Positions 33,492-42,682 of a stretch of 64,000 nucleotides of DNA are shown here, one piece after another. Source of the DNA: Desulfobacteraceae bacterium. GTDB lineage: Bacteria > Desulfobacterota > Desulfobacteria > Desulfobacterales > JACKCP01. Below the pieces are notes generated by a model. It saw nothing but the letters and a program-made list of their open reading frames with translations, ran no database searches and was not told the origin of the DNA. Both the position numbers and the translations under genes were made by a program. The first letter of the stretch is position 1. Each line of letters starts with the position of its first letter. The stretch covers positions 127,693 to 191,692 of the forward strand of contig JACKCP010000005.1 of the NCBI GenBank assembly GCA_020633955.1. Reading direction: 5' to 3'.

Positions 33492-36400
33492 TCAGTCTTT
33501 TTTATCAGCTTCTGACATAAACTTTAGAGTTTCATATCTCTGGTTAATTTCTTCTTCAATCTTTGCTCTGAGTTTTTTTGATTCTTCAGGGAAAGATCTT
33601 TCAAGCATTGCATATCTGTTTTCACCTGAAAGGAAATCCTGCAGTGTTCCGTCTGGAGCCTTTGATTCAAGAACAAAAGGATTTTTGCCTTCATTTGCAA
33701 GCATTGGGTTGTATCTGTAAAGCGGCCAGTAACCAGAGTCTACAGCAAGCTTTTGTTCGTACTGGCTTTTGCCCATACCAAGTTTGAGGCCCTGGTTTAT
33801 ACATGGAGCATAACAGATTACAATTGAAGGTCCTGGGTAGGCTTCTGCTTCTGCAAAGGCTTTCAGTGTCTGCTGTTTATTTGCTCCCATTGCAACAGAA
33901 GCAACATAAACATAACCATATGTCATTGCCATTCTGCCAAGATCTTTTTTGGAGGTCTTTTTACCTGATGCTGCAAATTTTGCAATTGAGCCTGTTGGTG
34001 TTGCCTTTGAAGACTGACCGCCTGTATTTGAATATACTTCAGTGTCAAGAACAAGGATATTTATGTCTTCGCCCGATGCAAGAACATGGTCAAGACCGCC
34101 ATATCCAATATCATATGCCCATCCGTCACCGCCAAAAATCCAGTGTGATTTTTTAACAAAAAGATCAGCCTGAAGTGCAATCTCATCTATGAGGTCGCTT
34201 TCAGGAGCAGTTGGAAGAAGTGCTTCAAGCTTGTCAGCTGCTTCTTTTGACTTTTCAGCATCCCACATTGATTCAAGCCATTCAGACATTGCATCTTTAA
34301 GTTCTGCAGGAATATCCTCTTCCATTGCCTCTCTTACTTTCTCGGCAAGAGCATTTCTTCTGTGGGTCATTGATACCTGGATACCAAATCCAAATTCAGC
34401 TGCATCTTCAAAAAGTGAATTACCCCATGTAGGTCCAAAGCCGTCACTGTTTGTGCAGTATGGGAATGATGGTGCAGAACCGCCAAATATTGAAGAACAG
34501 CCTGTTGCGTTTGCAATAAGCATTCTTTCACCAAACAGCTGGGTAAGCACTTTGATGTATGGTGTTTCACCGCATCCTGAACATGCACCTGAAAATTCCA
34601 TAAGAGGTTTGTAAAGCTGGCTTCCCTTAACAGTATCACGCTTGAGGAGTCCTTCTTTAAATGGAATTTCAAGTGAGAATTTATGGTTTGCAACCTGTTC
34701 ATCTCTCTGGGTATCAATAGGCTTCATTACAAGTGCAGGCTCTTTTGCAGGACAGATATCTGCACAGTTTCCGCAGCCAAGGCAGTCAAGGGTATTAACC
34801 TGAATTCTGAATTTGTAGTCTTCAAGTCCCTTGCCCTTTGCTTCAATTGTTGCAAAAGAAGCAGGAGCACCTTCGAGTTCTTCATCCTTTGCAAAAACAG
34901 GAAGAATTGCAGCATGTGGGCATACAAAGGAACACTGGTTGCACTGAATACAGTTTTCTGCAATCCACTCTGGAACCTCAATTGCAACTCCGCGTTTTTC
35001 ATACTGGCTTGTTCCAACAGGGAAAATTCCGTCAGGCTCAAATGTGCTGACAGGCAGTTTGTCGCCCTGCTGTTTGTTTATCGGGAATACAACATCTTTG
35101 ATGTATTCTGGGATTTCATCTGGTTCTGAAGCTGCTGAACTGTCAGAAGCATCTTTCCATGATTCTGGAATTTTAATTTCCTTGATTGCATCAAGAGCCT
35201 TGTCAACAGCGTTGATATTCATATCTACAATAGACTGGCCTTTTTTGCCGTATGTTTTGTCTATGTCTTTTTTTAGAAGGCTTATTGCCTGGTCAACAGG
35301 AAGAACATTTGCAAGTTTAAAGAAAGCAGCCTGCATTATCATGTTGATTCTTCCGCCAAGACCAACTTCTGATGCAATTTTAATCGCATCTATCATGTAA
35401 AACTTGATATTTTTTTCAGCTATGGTTTTTCTCATGGCAGCAGGGAGGTGAGTCTCAAGCTCATCTGCATTCCAATTTGCGTTTAAAAGGAAAGTTCCTC
35501 CTTCCTTAATGCCCTCAAGAATATCATAGATTTCAACATATCCAGGTTTGTGGCATGCAATAAAGTCAGCCTTGTGAATAAGATAGGTCGACTGGATAGG
35601 CGAATTACCAAATCTAAGATGGGATATTGTGATACCGCCTGATTTTTTTGAGTCGTATGAAAAATATCCCTGTGCATACATGTCAGTGTTGTCGCCGATG
35701 ATTTTAATGGCTGTTTTGTTTGCACCAACAGTACCGTCTGAACCAAATCCCCAGAATTTACATCTTACAGTTCCTTCAGGGGCTGAATCGTAATCTTCTT
35801 TGATTTCAAGTGATGTATATGTAACATCATCTTCAATTCCAACTGTAAAATGATTTTTTGGAGCCATGCTGTTCATGTTGTCGTAAATGGCTTTTACCAT
35901 TGCTGGTGTAAATTCCTTTGAGCCAAGTCCGTATCTTCCGGCTGTGATTTCAGGAGCCTCTCTCTTTTCAAAGAAAGCTGTACAAACGTCAAGATAAAGA
36001 GGATCACCTATTGCTCCAGGCTCTTTTGTACGGTCAAGAACAGTTATTCTGCTGCATGAAGCAGGGATGGCATTCAAGAAATCCTGAGCAATAAAAGGTC
36101 TGTAAAGTCTTACCTTTACAAGTCCTACTCTTTCTCCGTTTTTATTCATTGTGTTTATTGTTTCTTCAATTGTTTCACATGATGAACCCATTGAAACAAT
36201 AACTCTTTCAGCCTCAGGATGTCCTACATAATCATACAGATTGTATCTTCTTCCTGTGATCTGATATATTTTTTTGAAGTAGTCCTTCACAATTCCTGGA
36301 AGTGCATAATAAAAGGTGTTTGCAGCTTCCCTTCCCTGGAAATAAATATCAGGGTTTTGTGCTGTTCCTCTGATTTCTGGATGTTCAGGGTTCATTGCAT

Positions 36401-37016
36401 TTTGTCTGAAGGCATCAACAGAAGCAAAATCAGTAATAGAAGCTATTGCATCATAGTCTATACTTTCAATTTTCTGAATTTCATGTGAGGTTCTGAAACC
36501 GTCAAAGAAATGAAGGAAAGGCACTCTACCTTCAATTGCACAAAGATGAGCTACAAGTGAAAGATCCATTACTTCCTGAACTGAGTTGGAGCAAAGCATT
36601 GCAAAACCTGTCTGTCTTACAGCCATAACATCTGAATGATCACCAAAGATTGAAAGTGCGTGGCTTGCAAGGGCTCTGGCAGTTACATGGAAAACACCTG
36701 GAAGAAGTTCTCCAGCCATTTTATACATGTTCGGGATCATCAGCAGAAGACCCTGGGAAGCTGTGAAAGTGGAAGTTAAAGCTCCTGCTGCAAGGGAGCC
36801 GTGGACAGCACCGGCTGCACCGGCTTCAGACTGCATTTCCCTGACTGTGACTTTCTGACCGAAAACATTTTTTCGGCCGTCAGCTGACCATGCGTCGATA
36901 ATCTCACCTATTGGTGAAGAAGGGGTGATGGGATAAATTGCTGCAACATCGCTTAGAGCATAAGCAACATGTGCGGCTGCGGTGTTTCCGTCAACTGTCA
37001 TCATTTTTTTTGACAT
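33492..37016 (-). CDS. nifJ: Pyruvate:ferredoxin (flavodoxin) oxidoreductase, single chain
   Basis: A 1174-residue homodimeric enzyme that oxidises pyruvate with CoA to acetyl-CoA, CO2 and reduced ferredoxin. Domains in order: the pyrimidine-binding domain ('YPITPSSPIGE' near residue 30), the transketolase C-like domain, the gamma/linker domain ('GTVGANKTAIKIIGDNT' near 435), and a two-cluster ferredoxin domain. The ferredoxin motifs are CIQCNQCSFVCP near 690 and CLGCGNCADICP near 745. The TPP-binding domain ends it ('GCSGCGETPYIK' and 'GDGWAYDIGYGG'). Length and domain order match Desulfovibrio PFOR. The ATG at 37025 is weak; GAGGA stands eight bases before the ATG at 37016. It is the central link from lactate or pyruvate to energy in sulfate reducers. 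Confidence 0.96.
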   Translation of the reverse strand: MSKKMMTVDGNTAAAHVAYALSDVAAIYPITPSSPIGEIIDAWSADGRKNVFGQKVTVREMQSEAGAAGAVHGSLAAGALTSTFTASQGLLLMIPNMYKMAGELLPGVFHVTARALASHALSIFGDHSDVMAVRQTGFAMLCSNSVQEVMDLSLVAHLCAIEGRVPFLHFFDGFRTSHEIQKIESIDYDAIASITDFASVDAFRQNAMNPEHPEIRGTAQNPDIYFQGREAANTFYYALPGIVKDYFKKIYQITGRRYNLYDYVGHPEAERVIVSMGSSCETIEETINTMNKNGERVGLVKVRLYRPFIAQDFLNAIPASCSRITVLDRTKEPGAIGDPLYLDVCTAFFEKREAPEITAGRYGLGSKEFTPAMVKAIYDNMNSMAPKNHFTVGIEDDVTYTSLEIKEDYDSAPEGTVRCKFWGFGSDGTVGANKTAIKIIGDNTDMYAQGYFSYDSKKSGGITISHLRFGNSPIQSTYLIHKADFIACHKPGYVEIYDILEGIKEGGTFLLNANWNADELETHLPAAMRKTIAEKNIKFYMIDAIKIASEVGLGGRINMIMQAAFFKLANVLPVDQAISLLKKDIDKTYGKKGQSIVDMNINAVDKALDAIKEIKIPESWKDASDSSAASEPDEIPEYIKDVVFPINKQQGDKLPVSTFEPDGIFPVGTSQYEKRGVAIEVPEWIAENCIQCNQCSFVCPHAAILPVFAKDEELEGAPASFATIEAKGKGLEDYKFRIQVNTLDCLGCGNCADICPAKEPALVMKPIDTQRDEQVANHKFSLEIPFKEGLLKRDTVKGSQLYKPLMEFSGACSGCGETPYIKVLTQLFGERMLIANATGCSSIFGGSAPSFPYCTNSDGFGPTWGNSLFEDAAEFGFGIQVSMTHRRNALAEKVREAMEEDIPAELKDAMSEWLESMWDAEKSKEAADKLEALLPTAPESDLIDEIALQADLFVKKSHWIFGGDGWAYDIGYGGLDHVLASGEDINILVLDTEVYSNTGGQSSKATPTGSIAKFAASGKKTSKKDLGRMAMTYGYVYVASVAMGANKQQTLKAFAEAEAYPGPSIVICYAPCINQGLKLGMGKSQYEQKLAVDSGYWPLYRYNPMLANEGKNPFVLESKAPDGTLQDFLSGENRYAMLERSFPEESKKLRAKIEEEINQRYETLKFMSEADKKD

Positions 37017-37277
37017 TGAAACCATCCTCTTTCTTTTGAAGTTTTTTAATATTAATCCTTACCTGACCAAAATGAACCAAAACGCTTTTTTTGCCCGGAT
37101 TATTCTTGATTAAATCAGACATATACCCGGGCAGGAGACAGTTATCTTGTCCTGTCTTTTGTCTAAATTTTGCCGGAGCATTTTTTTTCATTTTCAGGTT
37201 TTAGTCTTGTTAAAATTACTAAAATTTAATTAAACTATATCCTTAATATGAACAATTATCTTATGTAAAGAAAAAAT

Positions 37278-40200
37278 TTACAGCTTTTTAATATCAAAAA
37301 GAGTTTTTCCTGATTTAAGGAGAAAATAAAAATCTTTGGAAGGAATTGGACGGCTGAAATAGAAACCTTGAATTTCATCACAATCAAGCTCTTTAAGTGC
37401 ATCTGCCTGGACCTTGGTTTCAACTCCTTCAGCAGTTACCTTCAGATTGAGGTTGGATGCAAGGGATAAAATTGATTTTATAATTGAAACGTCATCATTT
37501 GAGGCTGGAAAGTCGTCAAGAAAGGATTTGTCAATTTTTAACTCATCAACAGGGAATTTTTTCAGATATCCGAGTGAAGAGTATCCTGTTCCAAAATCAT
37601 CTATGGATATTTTAGACCCCATTTCCTTGATTTTTTTTGTGACCTGTGAGGCAAGAAAAGGATCTGACATAACAACACTTTCTGTTATTTCAAATTTTAC
37701 AAATTCGGGTTTTGCATAAGTGGTGGAGAAAATATGTCTGATTTTATCAATAAGCTCAGGATCATGGAATTGAGCACCGGAAAGGTTTACAGAAATTTCA
37801 AGGTTTTCATACCCTGATTCATGCCAGAGGTTTATTTCTTCAAAGGCTTTTTTCATTACCCATTCTCCTATTGGGATTATGTGTCCTGTTTCTTCGGCAA
37901 TAGGGATAAATAGAGCAGGAGATATTATCTTATTGTTCTTTATCCATCTTATAAGAGCTTCAGCTCCGGTTATCCTGCCTGTGGAAAGTGAAACCTTTGG
38001 CTGGTAGAAAAGTTCGAATTCATTGTTTGAGAGTGCATATGCAAGATTTTGTTCGGTTTCAAGCTGTTTTGCAGCTGATTCATCCATGGAAGGTGTGAAA
38101 AAAACAATTGTCCTTTTACCTTTGTTTTTTCCTCTATACATAGCCATTTCTGCATTTTTAATAAGTATCTCTGCTGTTTCTCCATCCTGTGGGAAAATTG
38201 AAATGCCTATGTTTGAACCGCAAAAAATTTCTCTGTCATTAATTTTGTATGGGCCTTCAATTGTTTTCTGTATTTCGGAAGCTTTTTTTATAATCCTGTT
38301 CTGGTTTGAAGCTTCAGGAGCAAGAATAATAAATTTGTCTCCTACAAATCTTGCAATTACCATTTCTTCAGAGATGGTTTGTTTGAGTGTTTCTGCAAAA
38401 AGATAAAGAAGTCTGTCTCCGGTTACGTGGCCAAGGGTGTCATTAATATTTTTGAAATTATTAATATCAATGAAAAGAAGTGCGAAACTTTCCCTTTTTT
38501 TTCTGCTGAAATTGATTTTTTGCTCTGTGATATCTGTAAAAAGCTTTCTGTTAGGAAGTCCGGTAGTTGCGTCATGATAGGTCTGAAAGTGGATTTTTTC
38601 CTTGTTGAGCATAGATTCTGTTATATCATGGAATATTCCGATATAGTTTACTATGTTTCCTGACTTATCTCTGATTGCTGTTATAGAGAGCCATTCAGGG
38701 TAAGCCTGTCCGTTTTTTCTTCTGTTCCAGATTTCTCCTGCCCACTGGCCTTTATGAATAATGCTCTGCCACATTTTTTCATAGAATTTTCTGTCATGCT
38801 TGTCAGATTTTAAAATTCTTGGATTTTGTCCTTTTACTTCTTCCTTTGAATATCCTGTGATTTCAGTAAAAAGAGGATTGATTCTCAAAATTTTACCTTG
38901 AGTATCAGTTAAGAAGATTCCTTCAATAGAATTTTGGAAAAATGCCTCAGACATTACCATAAGTGATTCATAGGCCTTTAGCGCTGTTATTTCCTTTACA
39001 TAGATATATGCTGAATTTATCTCTTTGAAGGGAGAAATTGTAAAAGAAAATGTTTTGTTTTTTTCTATATATTCAATTTCTTTTGTTGTGTTTGTCTTTA
39101 ATGCATAGTCAATTTCATCTGTAAAAGTTTCCGGGAGTTTTTTTCCTTTTTCAAGATGAAATTCATTAAAGGCTTTTAATGCAGAGTTGTTAAAATAAGT
39201 AAGATTCCCGCTTAGATCAACCCTTAATACTGGATTTGGGTTGTCATCAGGGAATTTGGCAAGAATTTTTATCTGTTCTTCCCTGTTTTTACGCTCTTCT
39301 ATTTCAGATTCAAGTTTATTTGTTTTTAGATATAGTTCTTCCATGAACCGATTGAAATATTTGGCCAGTTTTCCAATTTCATCATTGGAGCTGTAGGGGA
39401 GCCTGACATTCATGCTGCCTTTTGATGCATTTCTGATTTTTTCTATAAACAGGCCTATTGGTTTTGTAATTGTTTTTGTAAGAAAAAGTGTTATCGGGAA
39501 CATTAAAATTATTAAAATAATATAGCTTAAGGCAAAGGTTAAAAAGATATTTTTGCCTGCGGAATATAACTCACTCCTGAACCCTGTAGCGCATATGATA
39601 AGATCATATCCCTCCAGGAACTTGTAGTACATTATTTTTTCTCTTGGCTTTTCATCACCTTTTATTTTTATTCTATATTCAACCCTGCCGGATTTATTTG
39701 CTTTTATATTTTTTAGTATTTCAATTCCTTTTGTAAACCCTGTTGTGGCAACGTTTTGGTTTTTCAAAGTGGGATGAACAAGAAATTTGCCCTTTGTATC
39801 GATTATAAAGGCGTATCCTGATTTACCGAATTTGAGTGTTTTTATATTTTCCTCAAGGTCTTCAATTTTTAAAAGACTGTTAAATTCACTTTTATATGAT
39901 GAGGCAGATACAATCCAGTTCCAGGGTTTGAAATGCATGAAATACAGCGCCTTCTCCCTTTCCTTTGTTTCATTTGGATTTTTCCAGTTATATTCAATAT
40001 AACCTTCTTTAGTCTTGAGTTTTTTCTTTATAAAGTCATATCCGGATAGATTTCGTCCTATCATTTCATTTTGAGGGTGTATGACAACTTCTCCATTTGT
40101 TCTGATTACATAGATATATCCAGTCTGGCCAATTGCCTGGGAAGAAAGTATTTGTTTAACCTGAAGCTTCTTTTGTTCCTGATCCATCAGATCATTTGAT

Positions 40201-40469
40201 TGGCTGTTCACATATTTCATCAGCTCAATATTTGTTGAAACAATTGTTTTTAAATGATTTTTTATGGAGAGGTCAGCTGTTGTTTCAACCAGGTTGTGGA
40301 AGAGGTTTATTGAGGATTCAAGTTCTCTGTTTATTTTTTCCTGCATTATGTCGTTTACCAGGGGAACTGTGAAAACAGATGAAATTAAAATTACAAAGAA
40401 AACAAGTCCAAGATAACTTCCAAGTAATTTTTTTCCAATGGTCATGTTTTTAAATGCTTGAGATTTCAT
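37278..40469 (-). CDS. Cache-HAMP-PAS-GGDEF-EAL protein, probable c-di-GMP phosphodiesterase
   Basis: 1063 residues. A membrane segment (about 12-32) leads into a periplasmic double Cache domain (about 40-305), then a second membrane segment (about 308-330) and HAMP (about 330-385). Two PAS domains (about 400-495, 505-625), GGDEF (about 630-790) and EAL (about 805-1055) follow. The GGDEF signature is degenerate (RFVGDKF instead of GGDEF), so cyclase activity is unlikely. The EAL domain keeps GAEALIRW, the NLSG motif, DDFGTGYSS and KIDKSF, so phosphodiesterase activity is likely. The Cache domain suggests it senses a small external ligand. The start has no good ribosome binding site. Confidence 0.9.
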   Translation of the reverse strand: MKSQAFKNMTIGKKLLGSYLGLVFFVILISSVFTVPLVNDIMQEKINRELESSINLFHNLVETTADLSIKNHLKTIVSTNIELMKYVNSQSNDLMDQEQKKLQVKQILSSQAIGQTGYIYVIRTNGEVVIHPQNEMIGRNLSGYDFIKKKLKTKEGYIEYNWKNPNETKEREKALYFMHFKPWNWIVSASSYKSEFNSLLKIEDLEENIKTLKFGKSGYAFIIDTKGKFLVHPTLKNQNVATTGFTKGIEILKNIKANKSGRVEYRIKIKGDEKPREKIMYYKFLEGYDLIICATGFRSELYSAGKNIFLTFALSYIILIILMFPITLFLTKTITKPIGLFIEKIRNASKGSMNVRLPYSSNDEIGKLAKYFNRFMEELYLKTNKLESEIEERKNREEQIKILAKFPDDNPNPVLRVDLSGNLTYFNNSALKAFNEFHLEKGKKLPETFTDEIDYALKTNTTKEIEYIEKNKTFSFTISPFKEINSAYIYVKEITALKAYESLMVMSEAFFQNSIEGIFLTDTQGKILRINPLFTEITGYSKEEVKGQNPRILKSDKHDRKFYEKMWQSIIHKGQWAGEIWNRRKNGQAYPEWLSITAIRDKSGNIVNYIGIFHDITESMLNKEKIHFQTYHDATTGLPNRKLFTDITEQKINFSRKKRESFALLFIDINNFKNINDTLGHVTGDRLLYLFAETLKQTISEEMVIARFVGDKFIILAPEASNQNRIIKKASEIQKTIEGPYKINDREIFCGSNIGISIFPQDGETAEILIKNAEMAMYRGKNKGKRTIVFFTPSMDESAAKQLETEQNLAYALSNNEFELFYQPKVSLSTGRITGAEALIRWIKNNKIISPALFIPIAEETGHIIPIGEWVMKKAFEEINLWHESGYENLEISVNLSGAQFHDPELIDKIRHIFSTTYAKPEFVKFEITESVVMSDPFLASQVTKKIKEMGSKISIDDFGTGYSSLGYLKKFPVDELKIDKSFLDDFPASNDDVSIIKSILSLASNLNLKVTAEGVETKVQADALKELDCDEIQGFYFSRPIPSKDFYFLLKSGKTLFDIKKL

Positions 40470-40534
40470 ATTCAGTTAACTTTAAATTAGTTTGTTTTGT
40501 TTTCACAGTCAGGCCTGAATTATTCTGTATCAGG

Positions 40535-40665
40535 CGGACAAAGATTTTTTTTGCATCAGCTTAAAATTTGATCCTTAAAATATTCAATGTACCTGAATGT
40601 TAAATTTTTCATCTCCTGCAACTGAACAGAAAACCTTTGTTTTATGTCAGTCACTGTTTGAAAAT
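40535..40665. repeat. Dispersed repeat family A in a 497-base gap
   Basis: In the gene-free stretch 40470-40966. It contains GGACAAAGATTTTTTTTGC, AAAATTTGATCCTTAAAATA, TTCAATGTACCTGAATGTTA, AATTTTTCATCTCCTGCAAC and TGAACAGAAAACCTTTGTTT, in the family order. Confidence 0.7.
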
Positions 40666-40814
40666 AGCGAAAACAGGATATTAAAATATTATAACAATCT
40701 GTAATTAAATAAAAAAAATAATTTTTTAAACTTACGTCAGTAATTATAACTTAAATTGAACTATTTTCAAGCATACAGAATGTCTATTACAGGCATCTCT
40801 TAACTATAACTTAT

Positions 40815-40885
40815 TTTTTTGTTAATTTTGTAGTCAGTTTGAAAATTTAATCTTCAAGGCAACTATTCAGTATTTTATGTGTTAA
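40815..40885. repeat. Fragment of dispersed repeat family A
   Basis: GTAGTCAGTTTGAAAATTTA then ATCTTCAAGGCAACTATTCA then GTATTTTATGTGTTAAATT resembles the family A middle. It is the second partial copy in the same gap, which otherwise shows only A/T-rich sequence. Confidence 0.4.
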
Positions 40886-40966
40886 ATTACATCACCCATA
40901 ACAAATCAAAAGTCTTGTGGAACTTGGCGTTATATTCAGCAAACTTGAAAATCGTTCAATTCAGGT

Positions 40967-42043
40967 TTAACTTAAATTAAAATCAAAAATAAGCTGCTTT
41001 GGAAAACAGGATTCTGTTTCAAAATTTGATGCGCTTATTCCTAAAAGCCTTATGCTTTTTTTACCTGCATCGGTTTTTTCAAGTAAAGGGCAGGTGAGTC
41101 TAAAAATTTCTTCACTGCTAAAAAAAGGGCTGTTTAAGGTAGTGCTTCTGGTAATTGTATGAAAATCATAATATCTGATTTTAAGAGTAATCGTGTGGGG
41201 GCGTACCTTTATTTTTTTGATAATATCAGAGACCAGAGTGGATAACTTTTTAATTATTTCAATTATTGTTTTTTTATCAGAAATGTCTTTTTCAAATGTA
41301 ATTTCTCTTCCGCAGGATTTTCTTTCCCTGAAATCTGATACAGGTCTTAAATCATGTCCTGATGCAAATGAATAAAAAAGATTGCCATGTTTTCCAAAAA
41401 TGGCAGTAAGCTTTTTCTGTCCTGCATTTAAAATATCTTTACCAGTGTAAATTCTGTGATAGTGCATTTTTTTTGCAGTCTGCTTACCTATTCCGAAAAA
41501 TTTTTCCACAGGAAGGTTCTCAATTATCGCAGGTGCTTTTTTAGGTGTAATAACTGTAAGTCCGTCGGGTTTTTCCATGTCAGAGGCAAGTTTTGCAAGA
41601 AATTTGTTGTATGAAACTCCTGCAGAAACACAAAGGCCGGTTTTTGAATATACTTCTTTTTTTATTATTTTTGCTGTTTCTGATGCTGAGCCTATATTCA
41701 TCCTGTCCTGTGTCACATCCAAAAAAGCCTCATCCAGTGAAAGCGGTTCCATTACATCTGCATATTTTTTGTATATTTCAAAAATTTTTCTGGATTCTTT
41801 CTTATACTTTTCAATATCTGGAAGAATGAAAACAGCATTTTTACATAGTTTTAAAGCTGCAGCAGAAGGCATGGCAGAATGAACTCCATATTTTCTAGCT
41901 TCATATGAACAGGTTGATACAACCCCTCTTTTATTCGGGAGACCTCCCACAATAACAGGCTTGTCTTTTAAAGAAGGGTTGTTTCTTTTTTCTATGGAGG
42001 CATAAAAAGCATCCATATCCAGATGTATAATTTTTGGATACAT
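40967..42043 (-). CDS. dinB: DNA polymerase IV (Y-family) DinB
   Basis: A 358-residue translesion polymerase. Palm and fingers motifs are intact: 'IIHLDMDAFYASIEKRNNP' with the first metal-binding Asp, 'PVIVGGLPNKRGVVSTCSYE' and 'EPLSLDEAFLDVT' with the second catalytic acidic pair. Then 'GLCVSAGVSYNKFLAKLASD' and a helix-hairpin-helix thumb (GIGKQTAKKMH), with a little finger to the C-terminus. There is a C-terminal QLIFDFNLS, near a beta-clamp binding motif. It is co-oriented with the TerB-like gene and starts 6 bases after it, so it forms an operon. It lacks an obvious LexA box that I can assign. Confidence 0.94.
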   Translation of the reverse strand: MYPKIIHLDMDAFYASIEKRNNPSLKDKPVIVGGLPNKRGVVSTCSYEARKYGVHSAMPSAAALKLCKNAVFILPDIEKYKKESRKIFEIYKKYADVMEPLSLDEAFLDVTQDRMNIGSASETAKIIKKEVYSKTGLCVSAGVSYNKFLAKLASDMEKPDGLTVITPKKAPAIIENLPVEKFFGIGKQTAKKMHYHRIYTGKDILNAGQKKLTAIFGKHGNLFYSFASGHDLRPVSDFRERKSCGREITFEKDISDKKTIIEIIKKLSTLVSDIIKKIKVRPHTITLKIRYYDFHTITRSTTLNSPFFSSEEIFRLTCPLLEKTDAGKKSIRLLGISASNFETESCFPKQLIFDFNLS

Positions 42044-42049
42044 TCAAGC

Positions 42050-42478
42050 TTAAAACCCGGATTTTTCTTTTATTATGTTATTAAAGTCTTTTTTTATTTC
42101 CAAAAGCTCATGTATTTTTTTGAGAAAAACAAGTTCAGCCTCAATTTCTAAAATTCCGTCAGCAACAGCAATATCTACAGCAGTATCAAAGAGGATTTCT
42201 GTTTTTTCCTGCGAAAGCGAATCTTTTATCTTTTTAGTGAAAAGTTCAAGTTTTTTTTCATCAAAGGAAAAGGCTCCCCCATCAATAAATATTGATGGCA
42301 TTTTTTCTATGGCTGATGCAAGTATATCTTTCAGCTCATATTCACAATCAAGAAGTCCTGCCTTTTTCATACCATTTACCAGAGGAATTCTTTCTGATTC
42401 ATCAAGATTATTGTCCTGTGATGCTACTGCCAGGCAAAGAGCTAAAAAAGCTTCTCTATCACTAAAGTTTGAATTCAT
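42050..42478 (-). CDS. TerB-like small helical protein
   Basis: A 142-residue, mainly alpha-helical acidic protein. It has two TerB-like helical repeats, each with an acidic turn: 'QDNNLDESERIPLV' (about residues 16-29) and 'VADGILEIEAELVFL' (about 108-122). The pattern 'DGxLdxxE' is that of TerB and its relatives, which bind divalent metal. AGGGG lies five bases before the ATG. It is translationally close to dinB (6-base gap). A role in stress responses is suggested only by the context and family. Confidence 0.65.
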   Translation of the reverse strand: MNSNFSDREAFLALCLAVASQDNNLDESERIPLVNGMKKAGLLDCEYELKDILASAIEKMPSIFIDGGAFSFDEKKLELFTKKIKDSLSQEKTEILFDTAVDIAVADGILEIEAELVFLKKIHELLEIKKDFNNIIKEKSGF

Positions 42479-42513
42479 TTTTTCCCCTTTTGATTGATGA
42501 TTAAAAGAAAAGG

Positions 42514-42606
42514 GCCCGTCTGCCTATATGGGCTTTTTCTTTTTAATATAAGGAAGGATTGTTGATCATAATTGGAGGGATATATTTCTCTCACCGGCAG
42601 ACGGAC
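42514..42606 (-). promoter_or_regulatory. Long-range inverted repeat in the leader of the TerB-dinB operon
   Basis: CCGTCTGCC (42516-42524) and GGCAGACGG (42596-42604) are a perfect 9-bp pair around 71 enclosed bases. The copy nearest the operon lies about 38 bases upstream of the TerB start. The GGCCC at 42513-42517 and GGGC at 42530-42533 could form a competing stem followed by T-rich sequence. It is a possible structured 5' leader; no known riboswitch consensus matches. Confidence 0.35.
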
Positions 42607-42682
42607 TTAGTTGTTAATTTTAATTATAAGTACAGATTAGATTTATGTAAAGTGAATATTAGATGATTTTTGGATATTTGTT

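Noticed and set aside
33566..36488. Several 70-148-codon frames opposite or shifted relative to the PFOR gene
   Set aside because: They overlap a confident 1174-residue enzyme and have no motif of their own.
42511..42606. SRP RNA or 6S RNA in the region before the TerB-like gene
   Set aside because: The GGAAGGAAGCAGC type SRP loop is absent and the helix is too short for 6S RNA.
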